Source: Smittium mucronatum | Taxonomy: Eukaryota > Kickxellomycota > Harpellomycetes > Harpellales > Legeriomycetaceae | NCBI GenBank assembly: GCA_001953115.1 | Contig: LSSL01007422.1 | Span: forward strand, 1 to 19,930 | Direction: 5' to 3' | Length of the DNA stretch: 19,930 nucleotides | The notes under the pieces: model-generated | What the model was told of the DNA's origin: nothing | Seen by the model: the letters and a program-made list of their open reading frames with translations, nothing else | The model's database searches: none | Shown: in pieces, positions 1 to 10,551 of the stretch | How positions within the stretch are numbered: the first letter of the stretch is position 1 | How the letters are laid out: every line of letters starts with the position of its first letter | Position numbers and translations under genes: made by a program

Positions 1-105
1 GCTTACCCAAAAATCCTAAATATGTAAAACAATATAGATAAAAAATATCAAACAAACTTTAAATAGTAAACTGCAATTATTATATTGTACTAATATTCAT
101 GTTAT

Positions 106-178
106 GCTTTGATGGCTCAGTTGGTAGAGCGTGAGTCTCATAATCTCAAGGTCGTGAGTTCGAGCCTCACTCAGAGCA
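106..178 (+). tRNA. tRNA-Met, elongator type, anticodon CAT
   Basis: This gene encodes the tRNA that delivers internal methionines during cytosolic translation. All four stems fold. The acceptor stem is GCTTTGA (106-112) with TCAGAGC (171-177), with one G-T pair, followed by discriminator A178. The D stem is GCTC/GAGC (115-118, 127-130). The anticodon arm is 132-148 with loop CTCATAA and anticodon CAT at 139-141. The variable loop has five bases, and the T arm is GTGAG/CTCAC around loop TTCGAGC. The TTC T-loop and G-C first pair argue for elongator rather than eukaryotic initiator tRNA. The T-T mismatch closing the anticodon stem (136/144) also occurs, as I recall, in yeast elongator tRNA-Met, which this gene resembles closely. 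There is no intron and no encoded CCA. Confidence 0.97.
113..167 (+). promoter_or_regulatory. Internal RNA polymerase III promoter (A and B boxes)
   Basis: The A box is TGGCTCAGTTGG at 113-124. The B box is within 157-167 (core GTTCGAGCC), matching the GGTTCGANNCC consensus in all but an end base. These are the usual TFIIIC-binding elements inside eukaryotic tRNA genes and suggest that this copy can be transcribed. Confidence 0.85.
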
Positions 179-189
179 GATATGAAATA

Positions 190-194
190 TTTTT
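190..194 (+). terminator. Pol III terminator, T5 run
   Basis: Five T residues begin 12 bases after the discriminator base of the tRNA. This is the length and place expected of a pol III terminator. Confidence 0.75.
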
Positions 195-648
195 ACTGGA
201 TAAAAAGTTTACTATACTGAAATGAAATCGACCATTTTTTAATCTAATTGACCAACTATAAATCATTCGGCTAAAAAAAAATTGGAATATACTATATTTT
301 ATATTTTTCTAAATTAAATAGGCTAATTTCACATCAAAATCGACTATTTTTATTTTTTAAATTTTCACGATAAACGTAAATATATCCACCAGTAAACATA
401 AATATGTATTTTTTAATTACCAAAACAAAAAATTCAAAAATTTTATAAAATTATTTCTTGAAAATTATTGTATAAGTACACTTTTACGCGTATTAACTAT
501 ATTTATAGTTTTATTTTACCAAATTCAAACAAAATTTATCCATAATAGAAATATATTAAATATGAATTGAGTTTAACAGAGAATTTTTATCCTATTTCAA
601 ACAAAATAATAATAATAATCCTAAAATAAAATCGAAAAAAATTAATAA
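195..648. other. AT-rich spacer, no gene seen
   Basis: Very AT-rich DNA between the tRNA and the first transposase relic. It contains a short (AAT)n run near 606-620 and many A and T homopolymers. No reading frame with protein-like composition was found on either strand. Confidence 0.6.
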
Positions 649-2045
649 CAAAATATAGTTTGGAATGAGATCGAAATTAGTTATTTTATAAACGATAGAT
701 ATTTTTTGAAAATTTATACTTCTAAAAACTTAAAGAACTATAAATCGGTTTATTACTACTGTATTAATAAGGATTTATTCGCATGTAATGGTGATCTCCG
801 TGCGGATGAATTTTATTGTGTTAAACTTCTAACATAGAGATATAAGCCACATACTATCAGTTTTATAAGAACTAAAAAAAAAAATTCACAAAATTTATAT
901 TAGAGCTCTATAGTATTGGGAAAAAATCAAGTGTGATTAAACGATTTTTGGAGTAATCTGGAATCGAGTCTGATATAGGAAAAATATATTATACGATAAG
1001 AAATTTAAACCAAAGGAATAAAAGGGGGAAAAAATCATAACTTTAGATGATTTTGAAGAATATTATCATAAGAATAAATACTCAGAAAACTGCGATTGAT
1101 CATATAACTCAGACTACTCTTCTAAAATAAATTTCATAAGATGATTATTAACACTAAAAAAACAATTTGATAGTTTAAAAAACTAAAGTTAATCTCGTAG
1201 GTGGTGGTTATCTCGTGATCGTTTTAGGCTTCACTGGTATTTTACAAATGTTTTTTTCCGTTTCTATTCCCATTTTCAAAAAGAATGGCTCTGATAGACA
1301 TAGCTGGGTATTTTCATCAATGAAAAAAGAAATATCAAGATATGAATTCAATTGGGTTATTATAACTTAATGACCGACTCTGCACCACATATATCCTTAT
1401 CAATAAAAAAAATTGACCCAAAAATATTACGCGGACATTTTTGGGTCCATGACCTAAATAATTTCTACAAAATAATTGTCATCAGCATGAATTCATTCAA
1501 GAGCTACATGTATGATGATCTGAAATTTATTCAAATATTATACTCGAGGGGAATCTATGAAAAAAAAAGACACATAATTTGAAGGTTAAAGTATATTTTG
1601 ACCTTCTTCCAACAAATTTACTGAAAGGTAAAACAGAAAAATAAAGGATAAATACAGAGATTGGCAAAAAAATAATATATTAGAGTCCAAAATAATACCA
1701 AAAAAAAATTATCGAAGATTCTGAGTCCTTCTATTTCCCCAAATATGGAAAAATTATTTATAATGGGATGAAAAAAGATAGTGGGAATTTTATTTCTATT
1801 TATGCTTATTTCTAATTATAGTGATAATAATTTAATTTATCTCTCCTATTATCTTTGAATACAGGAAGAAATAATATCCAGTACCCCCTTAATTATTAAA
1901 AACATCTTGAAAATTCTGGATTTAATTAAAGTATTTTTTAAAGATATAAATTTAATTTTAAGTAAAATTGTGGTAACAGAATGCTAAAATAGCACTTGCA
2001 CAAATATTGACTTTTTGAGAAAAAAAGAAGTGAGCACATATACAA
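649..2045 (+). pseudogene. MULE-1: decayed Mutator-like (MULE) transposase
   Basis: Remnant of a MULE-family DDE transposase, the enzyme that cuts and moves Mutator-like DNA transposons. An open frame (649-834, stop at 835) carries a zinc-finger-like N terminus: Cys codons at 760 and 784, His at 850, and the string CNGDLRADEFY. The catalytic domain starts near 1170, where the first Asp seems lost. Frame 1179-1370 has LVIVLGFTG and RHSWVFSSMKKEISRYEF. A frameshift near 1368 moves the reading to 1352-1582, with the second Asp region TDSAP (Asp at 1376) and the WVH motif (His at 1448). A late MULE motif, NNILES, follows at 1671-1688. A broken SWIM finger (CTNIDFLRKKEV, then AH) lies at 1997-2039. 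Stops and frameshifts rule out function. Terminal inverted repeats were not found. Confidence 0.82.
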
Positions 2046-2333
2046 CTATCTTATCTATATAAAAAAAACGAGTAATGTTTCCATTAGACTTATCCTAAAC
2101 CAAAAAAATTCCGGGAGACCTAAGAATACAAATAAAAATATAATTCTGTCGAAAAGACAAGTATAAAGATTTTTTTGATAAGAAAAAATAATTTTATTAA
2201 CAAAAGATCCATCAATTTTGAATTAGTTTATTTTTGGAAAATGGATCACCCAATACACTAATTAATGATATAAGAAAACTAGAATTCATCTATCGGATAT
2301 ACTTAATTTATATATTTTTAATATATATGATGG

Positions 2334-2388
2334 TTTTATTCACAATAATATATATATATATATATATATATTGTGTCTTAGAATAAAA
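2334..2388. repeat. (AT)12 microsatellite inside an inverted repeat
   Basis: Twelve AT units (2348-2371) are flanked by CACAAT (2341-2346) and ATTGTG (2370-2375). Outside these lie TTTTATT (2334-2340) and its complement AATAAAA (2382-2388), offset by six unpaired bases on the right (2376-2381). The whole can form a cruciform or a long hairpin. Confidence 0.8.
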
Positions 2389-4111
2389 ATGCCTATTTTA
2401 GAAGTATTCTAAGTCCATTTTTTTAAAAAAAAGTTGAAGATGATTAAAGTATACAATAAAGAGCACATAAAACAATTCATAATGCCCAATTCACACTAGA
2501 ATTAGCATAAATAATATACTCGCATACGCAGCACATTACTCATGAATATTAAGGCAAAAATAAAAAGTTCAAATTAACTTACACCTTGAAAATCACATCA
2601 GCATTCTTTAAAAAACCATATTTCTTTTCTCAAATTTTATAAAAATAGAAGAAATTTAAAACTGCACAATTAACACAACATAAATCTCGCATAGAGTTAC
2701 TTATAGTATAAAAAGTAAAACAAATAAAATTAATTGCAATTAATATATTTAAAACACACTGCAAGTTAATTTTTATATTTTTATCAATTAAAGCTTATTT
2801 TTTTATTTTTTTAAAAATATTTAGATAAAAATGATATAAACATAAATATTGATTATGAATCATTTTTTATTTTTTATTTTGAATAAACTTAAATCAGGAG
2901 TGTTTCTTTTAGATATTTTTTTATAGTTAGAAAACTTTTTTTATTACAATAATCATTTATTTCACAATTTTTTATTTAAGCTAAACATATTAAAAAAGAC
3001 TTTAAAAACTTAATAAAGAAATTATTATATTTCAAAAAGATTTAAGGGATTATTTTTGATTAGTTTTATGTTGAATTTACCAAATTTTAATAGTTTGAAA
3101 CAGTTGGTCAAAATTTATATGTATTTAACCAATTGTAAAAAAAATCAATAGGTGTTTTTATTTTGGTCAGTTATATGAAAATTGTTTTTTAACAGGTAAT
3201 TTTATTCGATTTGACTTAGCTTATTATTAAAAATATCAGATTCTGATTCAATTTAATACATTTAAATTTGGTTTAGTCGATTTGATAATACTTATCTGAA
3301 AGAAAATCATTTTAATCGAAAATAATCAGCTAGATTTTTTATATATCCATTTCTGATTTTATCTAAAAATAAAATCCGCGATAAAAAAAGGATTATTAAA
3401 TATTTTTTAGCGATTATTCACCACTGAATTTAGTTAAAAAGCTAGGAAAATAAGCAATTTAATATAAAACTTAAAAATGCATGAATAAACCACTGATAAA
3501 ATTATAAAAATGACGAGGAAAAAATTAAATTTTTTTTGGACGTCTCTATTTTTATTATTGGCTATCGATGATAAACAAAAATTTATAACATATTTTGATG
3601 TTATTTTCTCAAATCATCAAATTATAAATCTATTATATCTTAATTTGTATTTAATACATGTTATCCTCTTTCCTAAACGGAAATTAATTTTTCTGAACTG
3701 TTAATTTAATACCTTTTCCACTATTAATTGTATATAAAATGTAATAAGCATGATTTTTTTTAATATTTGGTTACAAATTTTTGTTTTGTTTATCTCCATT
3801 GTTTTAGATCCCAAAAGCATAAATTGAAGTTGAAAATGATTAAATTTTATGATATAATCTAAACATATTTTTTTAATCGATTATACATTTAAATATTAAT
3901 TTAGTTCATAAACATAAATAAAATTCGCTTGAGAACACATAGTTATATATGAAATCCAGATATACAAAAACACTATTTTTAACACTATATTGTTCATTTT
4001 TGCATAAAAATAGATTATATCACAAAAAAGCATACTATCAAAGCTTTAATATTGAATAATATAATATATGGACCTGTGCATTAAAAAATCTTTTCAAGCA
4101 TTAAAAAAGGC

Positions 4112-4128
4112 TTTTTTTTTTTTTTTTT
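4112..4128 (+). repeat. T17 homopolymer
   Basis: Seventeen consecutive T residues, among the longest homopolymers in the window. It could be the trace of a poly(A) tail on the minus strand, but no retroposon body was recognised next to it. Confidence 0.9.
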
Positions 4129-4540
4129 AGAATAAATAATACCAAAGATTTTATAACTGGACATAGTTCTTCTGTAGTTTTTTGAAGGAGAGTTATGGAT
4201 ATGGAAATATTTTAGCATATTGTATTATGGTTTTATTGTATTATTTATAATTTTTTATTGATTAATAAAATTTAAAAATAATCAGAGAGTTTTTAATACT
4301 CCTTGAGTGATGCAATAAAAGATTTTTCGTCAAATATTAAAATGAAAAACTGCTATTTGGAATTATATTTTTATATATATCTCTTTTCTTCTTAGAATTT
4401 ATAAGATTTATACAAACTAGATAAGTTCTTTCTAATCCATTAAAATTTGGTTATATGTGTTTACACTACCGAAAATTTCCAAATTCTTTGCATAAACAAA
4501 AAATGTCTTCATAGATAGAAATTTTTGAGTTGTTTTTAAT

Positions 4541-5852
4541 TGTTGCTAGATGTGAAAGAAATAAACACATCTGGTCAAATTTCGTAAAATTAAATTCCGT
4601 AACAATATTTATATTTTCGTTATTCAAATTTCTAGCATCCTTGGAGTATAAATTTATTTTAAAATTTTTAGTTTATATTGTAATCTTTTTGCAGTATGAA
4701 AACTATGAAACTATCTGGAAATAAAAATAAATAGTTTTCGATAAATGATTTAATGTAGACTTGCTTATGTCTCCCATCATTTCCAAAAATATTTTCAATG
4801 GATTTATGACGTTATTTTATTTCCAAACCTAATTTCTAGATTTAATATTCAGATAAAAATTATCCAGAGCGCTATTAGTGTCAGTGCAGAAATTAAAGTA
4901 CCACTCAAACCATTTTATATTTGTTTAAAGGTATTATTTTATTAATGAATTGATTAAAACATCTAATTCGGAGAAATATTCCCATTTTTTGACAAAAAAA
5001 TCCCATACCTTATTAAAAAACATTCATTAAATGATAATTTAATCATTAATAAATATTTTCTTAACAATTTTTGATAAAATTACGCATGGTCGCAAAACTT
5101 TCCTAATTTTATGCACCCGAAAATTAACTACAAGAGAAACTGAGCTATATTTTTATATATTTGTAGAAATTCTTGATGCAGACTCAACTACTAAAGATAA
5201 TATATTGAAGAAAGACCAGCAATTAGCAATTATAAATAAGAAATCTCTATCTCTATTTTTTTAAACACAAAATTATGCTCGACTCGCTTTCTTCAGGGAG
5301 GGCTTCGAAGAAAATGGGAATGAATTTTCGATCCAGATCTGCAACTTCAAAAATTAATATTGGGTATCTAATCATTTGTAAGTCACATATACGTGTCACA
5401 TTTTTAAAAATTTCCAGATTTATAATGTATTTTTTCTTTGAAAAATTTTTTTTTAGACTTTATTTTTTTCTATTCATAACAAAATATGTAAACAGAGTTT
5501 TCTCATTAAGATAAATAATTATCTTTGCAGATTTAATGCGATTATTTGAGATTGTTTTTTTTATTATATTTTTTTGTTCTCTTGAAATTTTTTATATAAG
5601 AATAAATTCATTTGTTATTTTAATTAAATTTTTTTGTACTTTAGTTTTTATTTTAGAAGATTTTTTCTTCTTGTTAAGATATATTGTTAGTGAAGCTTTG
5701 CTTTTTTGAGGATTTTTTCTGCTTTTTATGAAATCATCAGAATGATGAAGATATTTATAGATTCTAAACTCAGTTATATTATAATAATAATTTATTTTAA
5801 TTCCAGCAACGCATCCAATTTTATTTCTTGATTTAAAGGGGTTTGAACTACA
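4541..5852 (-). pseudogene. MULE-2: decayed Mutator-like (MULE) transposase
   Basis: Read on the minus strand, this is a MULE transposase from N-terminal finger to SWIM region. An open frame of 86 codons (5852-5592) starts with Cys at 5852 and has a second Cys at 5811-5813 in IGCVAGIKI. A His pair follows at 5742-5747 (YLHHSDDF), then a Lys-rich stretch. The catalytic core is a 68-codon open frame (5459-5253) with RYPILIFEVADLDRKFIPIF and EALPEESES, the strand-turn-strand region after the first MULE Asp. That Asp is probably the one in RICDLQ, shifted by a small deletion. Frameshifts follow. A degraded FCDHA (His near 5086-5088) matches the Cys/His motif. TNSALD (4879-4862) matches the TNNALE motif, followed by NFYLNIKSRN. 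A SWIM-like remnant ends in SHLAT (4555-4541). Several stops and frame changes make it nonfunctional. Confidence 0.8.
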
Positions 5853-8304
5853 TTATATTTTTTTAGGATTGTATTATTGCTTAAGAACCATACAAAGTAT
5901 ATATCCTGATCGAAAAAATCAAGAAAGAAATGAATATTCCAAGACATGTTCATTTTATTTTTTTAATTCAAGTAGTTTTAAAGATAATTTATTTCTTCAC
6001 AAAGAGATATAAAATGACTATACTTTATACCAATATAACACAAAAATAAACATTAAGGCTGTTTTATTTTTATTTTTAAATAATAATATAACATTAGCAA
6101 CGCTTTTTATATAAAAAGACCTCAGATTTCATATATTGAGTGTATATTTTTATAAAATATTTTTAATTTAGATATTATCGTTATTAATAATGTTTAAATT
6201 TCTATTTTTAGATTGAATTATCTCGCTTCTTTTATTTTTACTCGATTTTTAATTAATTTTAGAGTGGGTATAATTTTTTTTGTGGTTTTAATTTTTAAAA
6301 CAATTTATATTAGAATAGACAGAGAAAATATGGAATATAATATTTTTTTATTCAAAATTGAATTTTGTATTTTAATATAATTGTGCTAATTAGAAAATTT
6401 GGCCTAATATGGGAGATTATTCTGTTAATAAGACACTAGTTTCCATTTTTTACATTTTCAATTTTTCATAATAGAGTTTATTGGTCCAATAAGTAAGAAA
6501 ATTGCTCAAAACTAGAACCAAAGCTATTTTTTATTAATATTACCCGGATCAGAAAATTTTTCTATTTAATTTAATAAACCATAAAATGGAAACAAAAATG
6601 GAATAAGTAAAGCGCTTTCTTCATCAAAGAACATCCCACTTAGCAAATAAAATCCCATCAGTTTTATTTGGCAAATTAAAAATAGTTTTTTTATAGAATT
6701 CCAAAACCCCAATGGTGATTAAATCAATGAAATTGGTACTTTTTTCAAATATATATTATCTTAACTTTATTCGTTCTTTAATTTTCTAAAATAATAATAA
6801 TATATATATAAGATAAATCTGGTGTTAATATGTAGATGATTTTTAAGGGATTTAAAGCAGTAGGAAATTGAAAAAATGATGATAATATATTAATACTTTT
6901 AACATTAATTTAAACTCAATATTGATTATTTTGTAAAAAATCACTAGTTCGCAAATGTGAATTCGATTGTCAATTTATTCCCTCATTTATTGAAAATTTA
7001 GTGGGGATATTATATAGAAATATAAATTGTATTTAAAAATATAGATAAGTATAGATATGAAACTTTGACTTATGAAAATAAAATTTCTAATTTTATTGTT
7101 TATAACAGCATTAAGAAAAATTAAAATCCAAAAAAAAACTTTTTGCGCAGTTATTCTCTAATAACTGATGATAAAAAAATTCCAAACTGCGAATTTTCTA
7201 AATATAATGGATTGTAAAAAAAATTATTTTTGAAATAAACCGTTTCTTTTTGCAATGGATTACCTATTGACTTTTTAAAATTCTATTAATGTTTACTTCA
7301 AATTATATATTCAATCACGAATAATTTAAAAAATATCATTTAAATATCAAAATAAGAAGTCAAATATATCTTCATATTCATGATTTTGATTCGAAAAATA
7401 CTATGATCTTTTTCCAGAAATTAGCTCAATGTTAGAACTGTAAATGGATTTTCTAATTCAAATATTTTTAAAAATTTCGAACTTTTTTTATACAACAAAA
7501 CTATATTTTAGAAAACAATAATGTAAAAATTTTAAAATAATGACGTTAAATATTCTTTTAAACATAATATATGATATTGAAAAGGTTTCATACAATGATA
7601 GTATAATTTACATTCTTCTTATTCGAAATTTACAAATTTGGAGCAAAAACTATATTGCACATTTTTAACAACCAAAATTATTTTATATCGAGTTTTTGGC
7701 TTGTTTTATGACATAATAATTCAATTGGATAGCTATTAGATAAAAAAAAAATTCTGCGAAAGTAATAAAACATTGCTGAAAAAATGAGTATTATATTTAA
7801 TTCAAATATTATTGAGAGATAATGGCGTCATAAAATAATAATTGACTTTATTATTTTTAAAATCCCATATGTTATTTAAATAAAGATATTAGGAAGTATT
7901 AGATGCATTATTTTTCATTTTAACGCCACAATTATTTGGATTTAGAGGAATTATCGAAGATTATTAAATTTATTTAATTCCTTATTCTCATTTTTTTTCA
8001 GTTACTAAGGAATAACTAAAATAAATTTCTTACAAGTAATTTTTCCTAACAGCTTTCTGTGTTCAATAGAACCTCTTTCGAAAAAAATTATAATTTTTTT
8101 ATTTTGATTAAATTTCCATTGATTATTAAAAGAATTAAAAAAACTTTTATTTGAATGAATTTGATATATCATTTGAAATATAAAATCAAGATATATCCGG
8201 AATGAATTATTAGGGGGGGGGGTATATTATATCATAGAATATTCACCATTAGTTTAGCTCTATTTTTCGGAAGTACATCAGAATTACTCAAAAATCCGAC
8301 TTAA
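5853..8304. other. AT-rich spacer, no supported gene
   Basis: About 2.4 kb of strongly AT-rich DNA. A + frame near 6606-6770 is interrupted only once and contains TSHLANKIPS, but the other landmarks of a MULE C terminus are missing upstream. Another short open + frame lies at about 7608-7738. Neither has a recognisable domain. The G10 tract at 8213-8222 lies near the right edge. Confidence 0.45.
8213..8222 (+). repeat. G10 homopolymer
   Basis: Ten consecutive G residues inside DNA that is otherwise overwhelmingly A and T. It is the only G or C homopolymer of this length in the window. Replication slippage at a short G seed or an assembly artefact are both possible. Confidence 0.9.
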
Positions 8305-9007
8305 ATAAAATATAAATTATTTTTCAACTCAGAGGAAAATAAAAATGATAATATTTTTATCGAAGAAAGTTCGAAAAAAGATATAATTTTTTGTGATAAA
8401 AAACATCAAAAATAATATTTAGGTTAGGAAATTTTAGATTATATAGAGTTGGAAGATTTTTTAGAAATATATATACAAAAAAAATCCAAATTTGTTTCAG
8501 AATTTAGGTATTTTGAAGCTTTATTTTCAGATAAATACGAATATATTGTGTAAAAAAATATTCTCATTCTTCATATATTAGAGTGACTATGGTTAACCAA
8601 TAAAATAAGACTCTATAATGAACTTACATATTTTTTATCAGAGTTCATCTACAAAAAAAACATTTAAAGGCTCCAAATTAAGAATATCCATATAATAATC
8701 ACTAACTTTAAAAACCATTTGAATCGGATATTACAGGATTAATATATATATCCATTATATTTTAACAATTTAGGGATCCAATCTTAGCCAGATTAAAATT
8801 TTAAACAAAAAAAAATCCGTAAGAATATTTTGTGAAAATTACTACGCCTTATTAAAAAAGTCCTAGGATGCGGCAAGGCTTAAAATGAGAAAAAAACTAG
8901 ATATCCACAAATATTACAACTTTCTCATAAATTTAAAGCCGAATTTACAAACAAAGAGAGAAATTTTGAATGGAAAAATATCAGCTCAGAGCATCCAAAT
9001 TCAATAA
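8305..9007 (+). pseudogene. Unrecognised decayed coding sequence
   Basis: Two consecutive + frames look protein-derived. The first, 8305-8739, carries stops at 8413, 8425, 8551, 8584 and 8665 and ends at 8740. Its start is acidic (NSEENKNDNIFIEESSKKD), and a Glu/Leu-rich part follows (LDYIELEDFLEIYIQKKSKF). The reading then shifts to 8774-9007, 77 codons with a single internal stop at 8864. That part is basic, with SVRIFCENYYALLKKS and DAARLKMRKKLDIHKYYNFL. The amino-acid mix, rich in Glu, Asp and Arg, is not what random AT-rich DNA gives, and stops are rarer than expected. I recognise no family. A transposon-encoded accessory or gag-like protein, or a dead host gene, are both possible. Confidence 0.35.
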
Positions 9008-10032
9008 AATGATAATTAAAATCACAAATAATCTTCAATTTTTAACAAAAAAATGGCTTAATAATAAAAAATACTTTTTTTTTTTAAAAAAATTTAATAA
9101 TTTTTTTTTTATAATTGTACAATTAATCGATTTAAAATATATTTGATTGAAATTAAAGGTTTATTATTGATTTATGTAAAGTTTTTAGTGGGAATAAATA
9201 AACTAGGGCGACTTTACTGAATTTTTTATTAAATTAATATGTCAAAATTTGTTTTACAGGTGTGTAGGTATATTTTATCCTAAGTAACTAATTTTTCAAT
9301 GGATATACAATTTTATTGTTTGATTTAATTCTAATAACTGTTTTAATATCTAATATAATCTAAGCTAACTAATTTTTTGACCTGTATATTCAATAATAAC
9401 AATTATTCTGTGTTAGAAATATTTAGCAACTGTTTATATTATATTTTATAAGTGAAAAGAGATTGAGAAGATAAATAAGAAAAGAACTTCATAAAAAGCA
9501 TAATATGTTTAAAATACACAAAAGAAGAGTATATTTATATAAAAAACTATTAAAATGTAAATTTTTGTCCCAAATATTAATGATAATAATAAAAATATAT
9601 TCTAGTGGTTAAGTTAAAAATATAACATCCAATTTGTCATATTTATAGAACTAATTTTTCCAAATTTTCGTATATCTCCCATGTAGTAAATGTATTATCC
9701 TGAGTGCACGATTTATATATTTAATTGTTATTTAATTTAAAAATATGGTATACCGAATTGTTTTTTTTTATAATACTGAGGTTTTATATAATAAATTTAA
9801 TATATATAAATCTAAATTTTGTTCCTTAATTTCAGAAAAAATTAATTGTTTAAAAAATATGATAAACCATATTAGATTAATTATAGAAAAAATTATTTAT
9901 ATTGGTTGATAATTCTTCGGAACTGCTGTATATACATGCAAAATTCCAATTAAAAGAAGTTTAATATTAAAAAAATTGTATGTCGAAAAAAATATTGCGT
10001 ATATCTGGTTTATGTTTATATATGTGTAGTAA
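9008..10032. other. AT-rich spacer, nothing recognised
   Basis: Includes long A and T runs around 9074-9110 and a 14-base palindrome (9112-9125) that may be chance. No reading frame of protein-like composition was seen on either strand. Confidence 0.5.
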
Positions 10033-10551
10033 ATATGCCATTGCATAGATATTTGGATAAATTTATTTTATCTCGATGTTTATAAGTACTTAGGTGGATT
10101 GAAAAATCAAGGCAGAAGTGGAAGGAAGGGAGGCAAAAAAATCGATGGGATTAAATGGGAAATATTTTAGGTATCTGGTATTTTAGAAAATAAAACTAGA
10201 AAAATAAATCCATTATTCTAAATAATGAAACATATTTTTTTTTCTTCTTTTTTTACTTCATAATTCCTTTTTTATATATTTGGTATAAGTATTTTATTTT
10301 GGGATAAATGAATATTTATATAATATCAAACTGATATCAGCCCTTAATTTTTGCCGTCCTATATGTATTTTTTAACTATAAAAACGATTTTTTTTAGCAG
10401 AAAAGCTATTTTATTTTTAAAAAAATTGACGTTTAAGTACACTTCATTTCATAATTTTACCCAATTTCTATTGGGCTTCATGTATTTATTGAAGATTGAT
10501 GTCTTAATTTCGTTATCTGGATTTTATTTGATAAAAAAATCCAAGATTTAA
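10033..10551 (+). pseudogene. Possible IS1595/Merlin-type DDE transposase remnant
   Basis: Two pieces in the same + frame resemble the IS1595/Merlin (ISXO2-like) transposase domain. The first (10033-10218, stop at 10168) has LGG, then NQGRSGRKGGKKIDGI, then GILENKTRKI. This parallels the LGG...QxDES..G+RK..GK+xxGxWxFG..E pattern around the first catalytic Asp, which is replaced here. The second (10351-10551) has FFSRKAILFLKKLTFKYTSF followed by HNFTQF. This parallels the I.SD.WKAY..L......H.TVNHS..F block, with the Asp changed to Arg. The region between has several stops but no net frame change. The purine-rich run 10090-10155 is explained by the Lys/Arg/Gly codons of the first block. The N-terminal zinc ribbon was not found. 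A chance resemblance cannot be excluded. Confidence 0.42.

Larger units (their letters stand above)
2046..4540. other. AT-rich spacer with low-complexity tracts
   Basis: About 2.5 kb with no gene I can support. It holds the (AT)12 palindrome at 2334-2388 and a T17 run at 4112-4128. The part at about 2440-2720 is richer in C on the + strand than its surroundings and has a fairly open + frame, but no motif was recognised there. A 64-codon frame at 3510-3704 is rich in Phe, Leu and Ile, as expected of random AT-rich DNA. Confidence 0.5.

Noticed and set aside
784..810. TGGTGATCTCCGTGCGG considered as a retrotransposon primer-binding site.
   Set aside because: It lies within the in-frame N-terminal finger of MULE-1 and no LTR or gag lies beside it.
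3510..5514. Short + frames at 3510-3704, 4530-4724 and 5275-5514 as possible small genes.
   Set aside because: The first is of random AT-rich composition. The other two lie opposite MULE-2 and are shadows of its minus-strand coding sequence.
6606..6770. A fairly open + frame containing FLHQRTSHLANKIPS, reminiscent of a SWIM finger.
   Set aside because: No Cys pair lies before it, and no NN.LE motif or MULE core was found upstream on the + strand, which is T-rich there. A chance match is likely.
9112..9125. Perfect palindrome TAATTGTACAATTA.
   Set aside because: Fourteen-base palindromes of A and T are expected at this composition. Nothing around it suggests an operator or origin.
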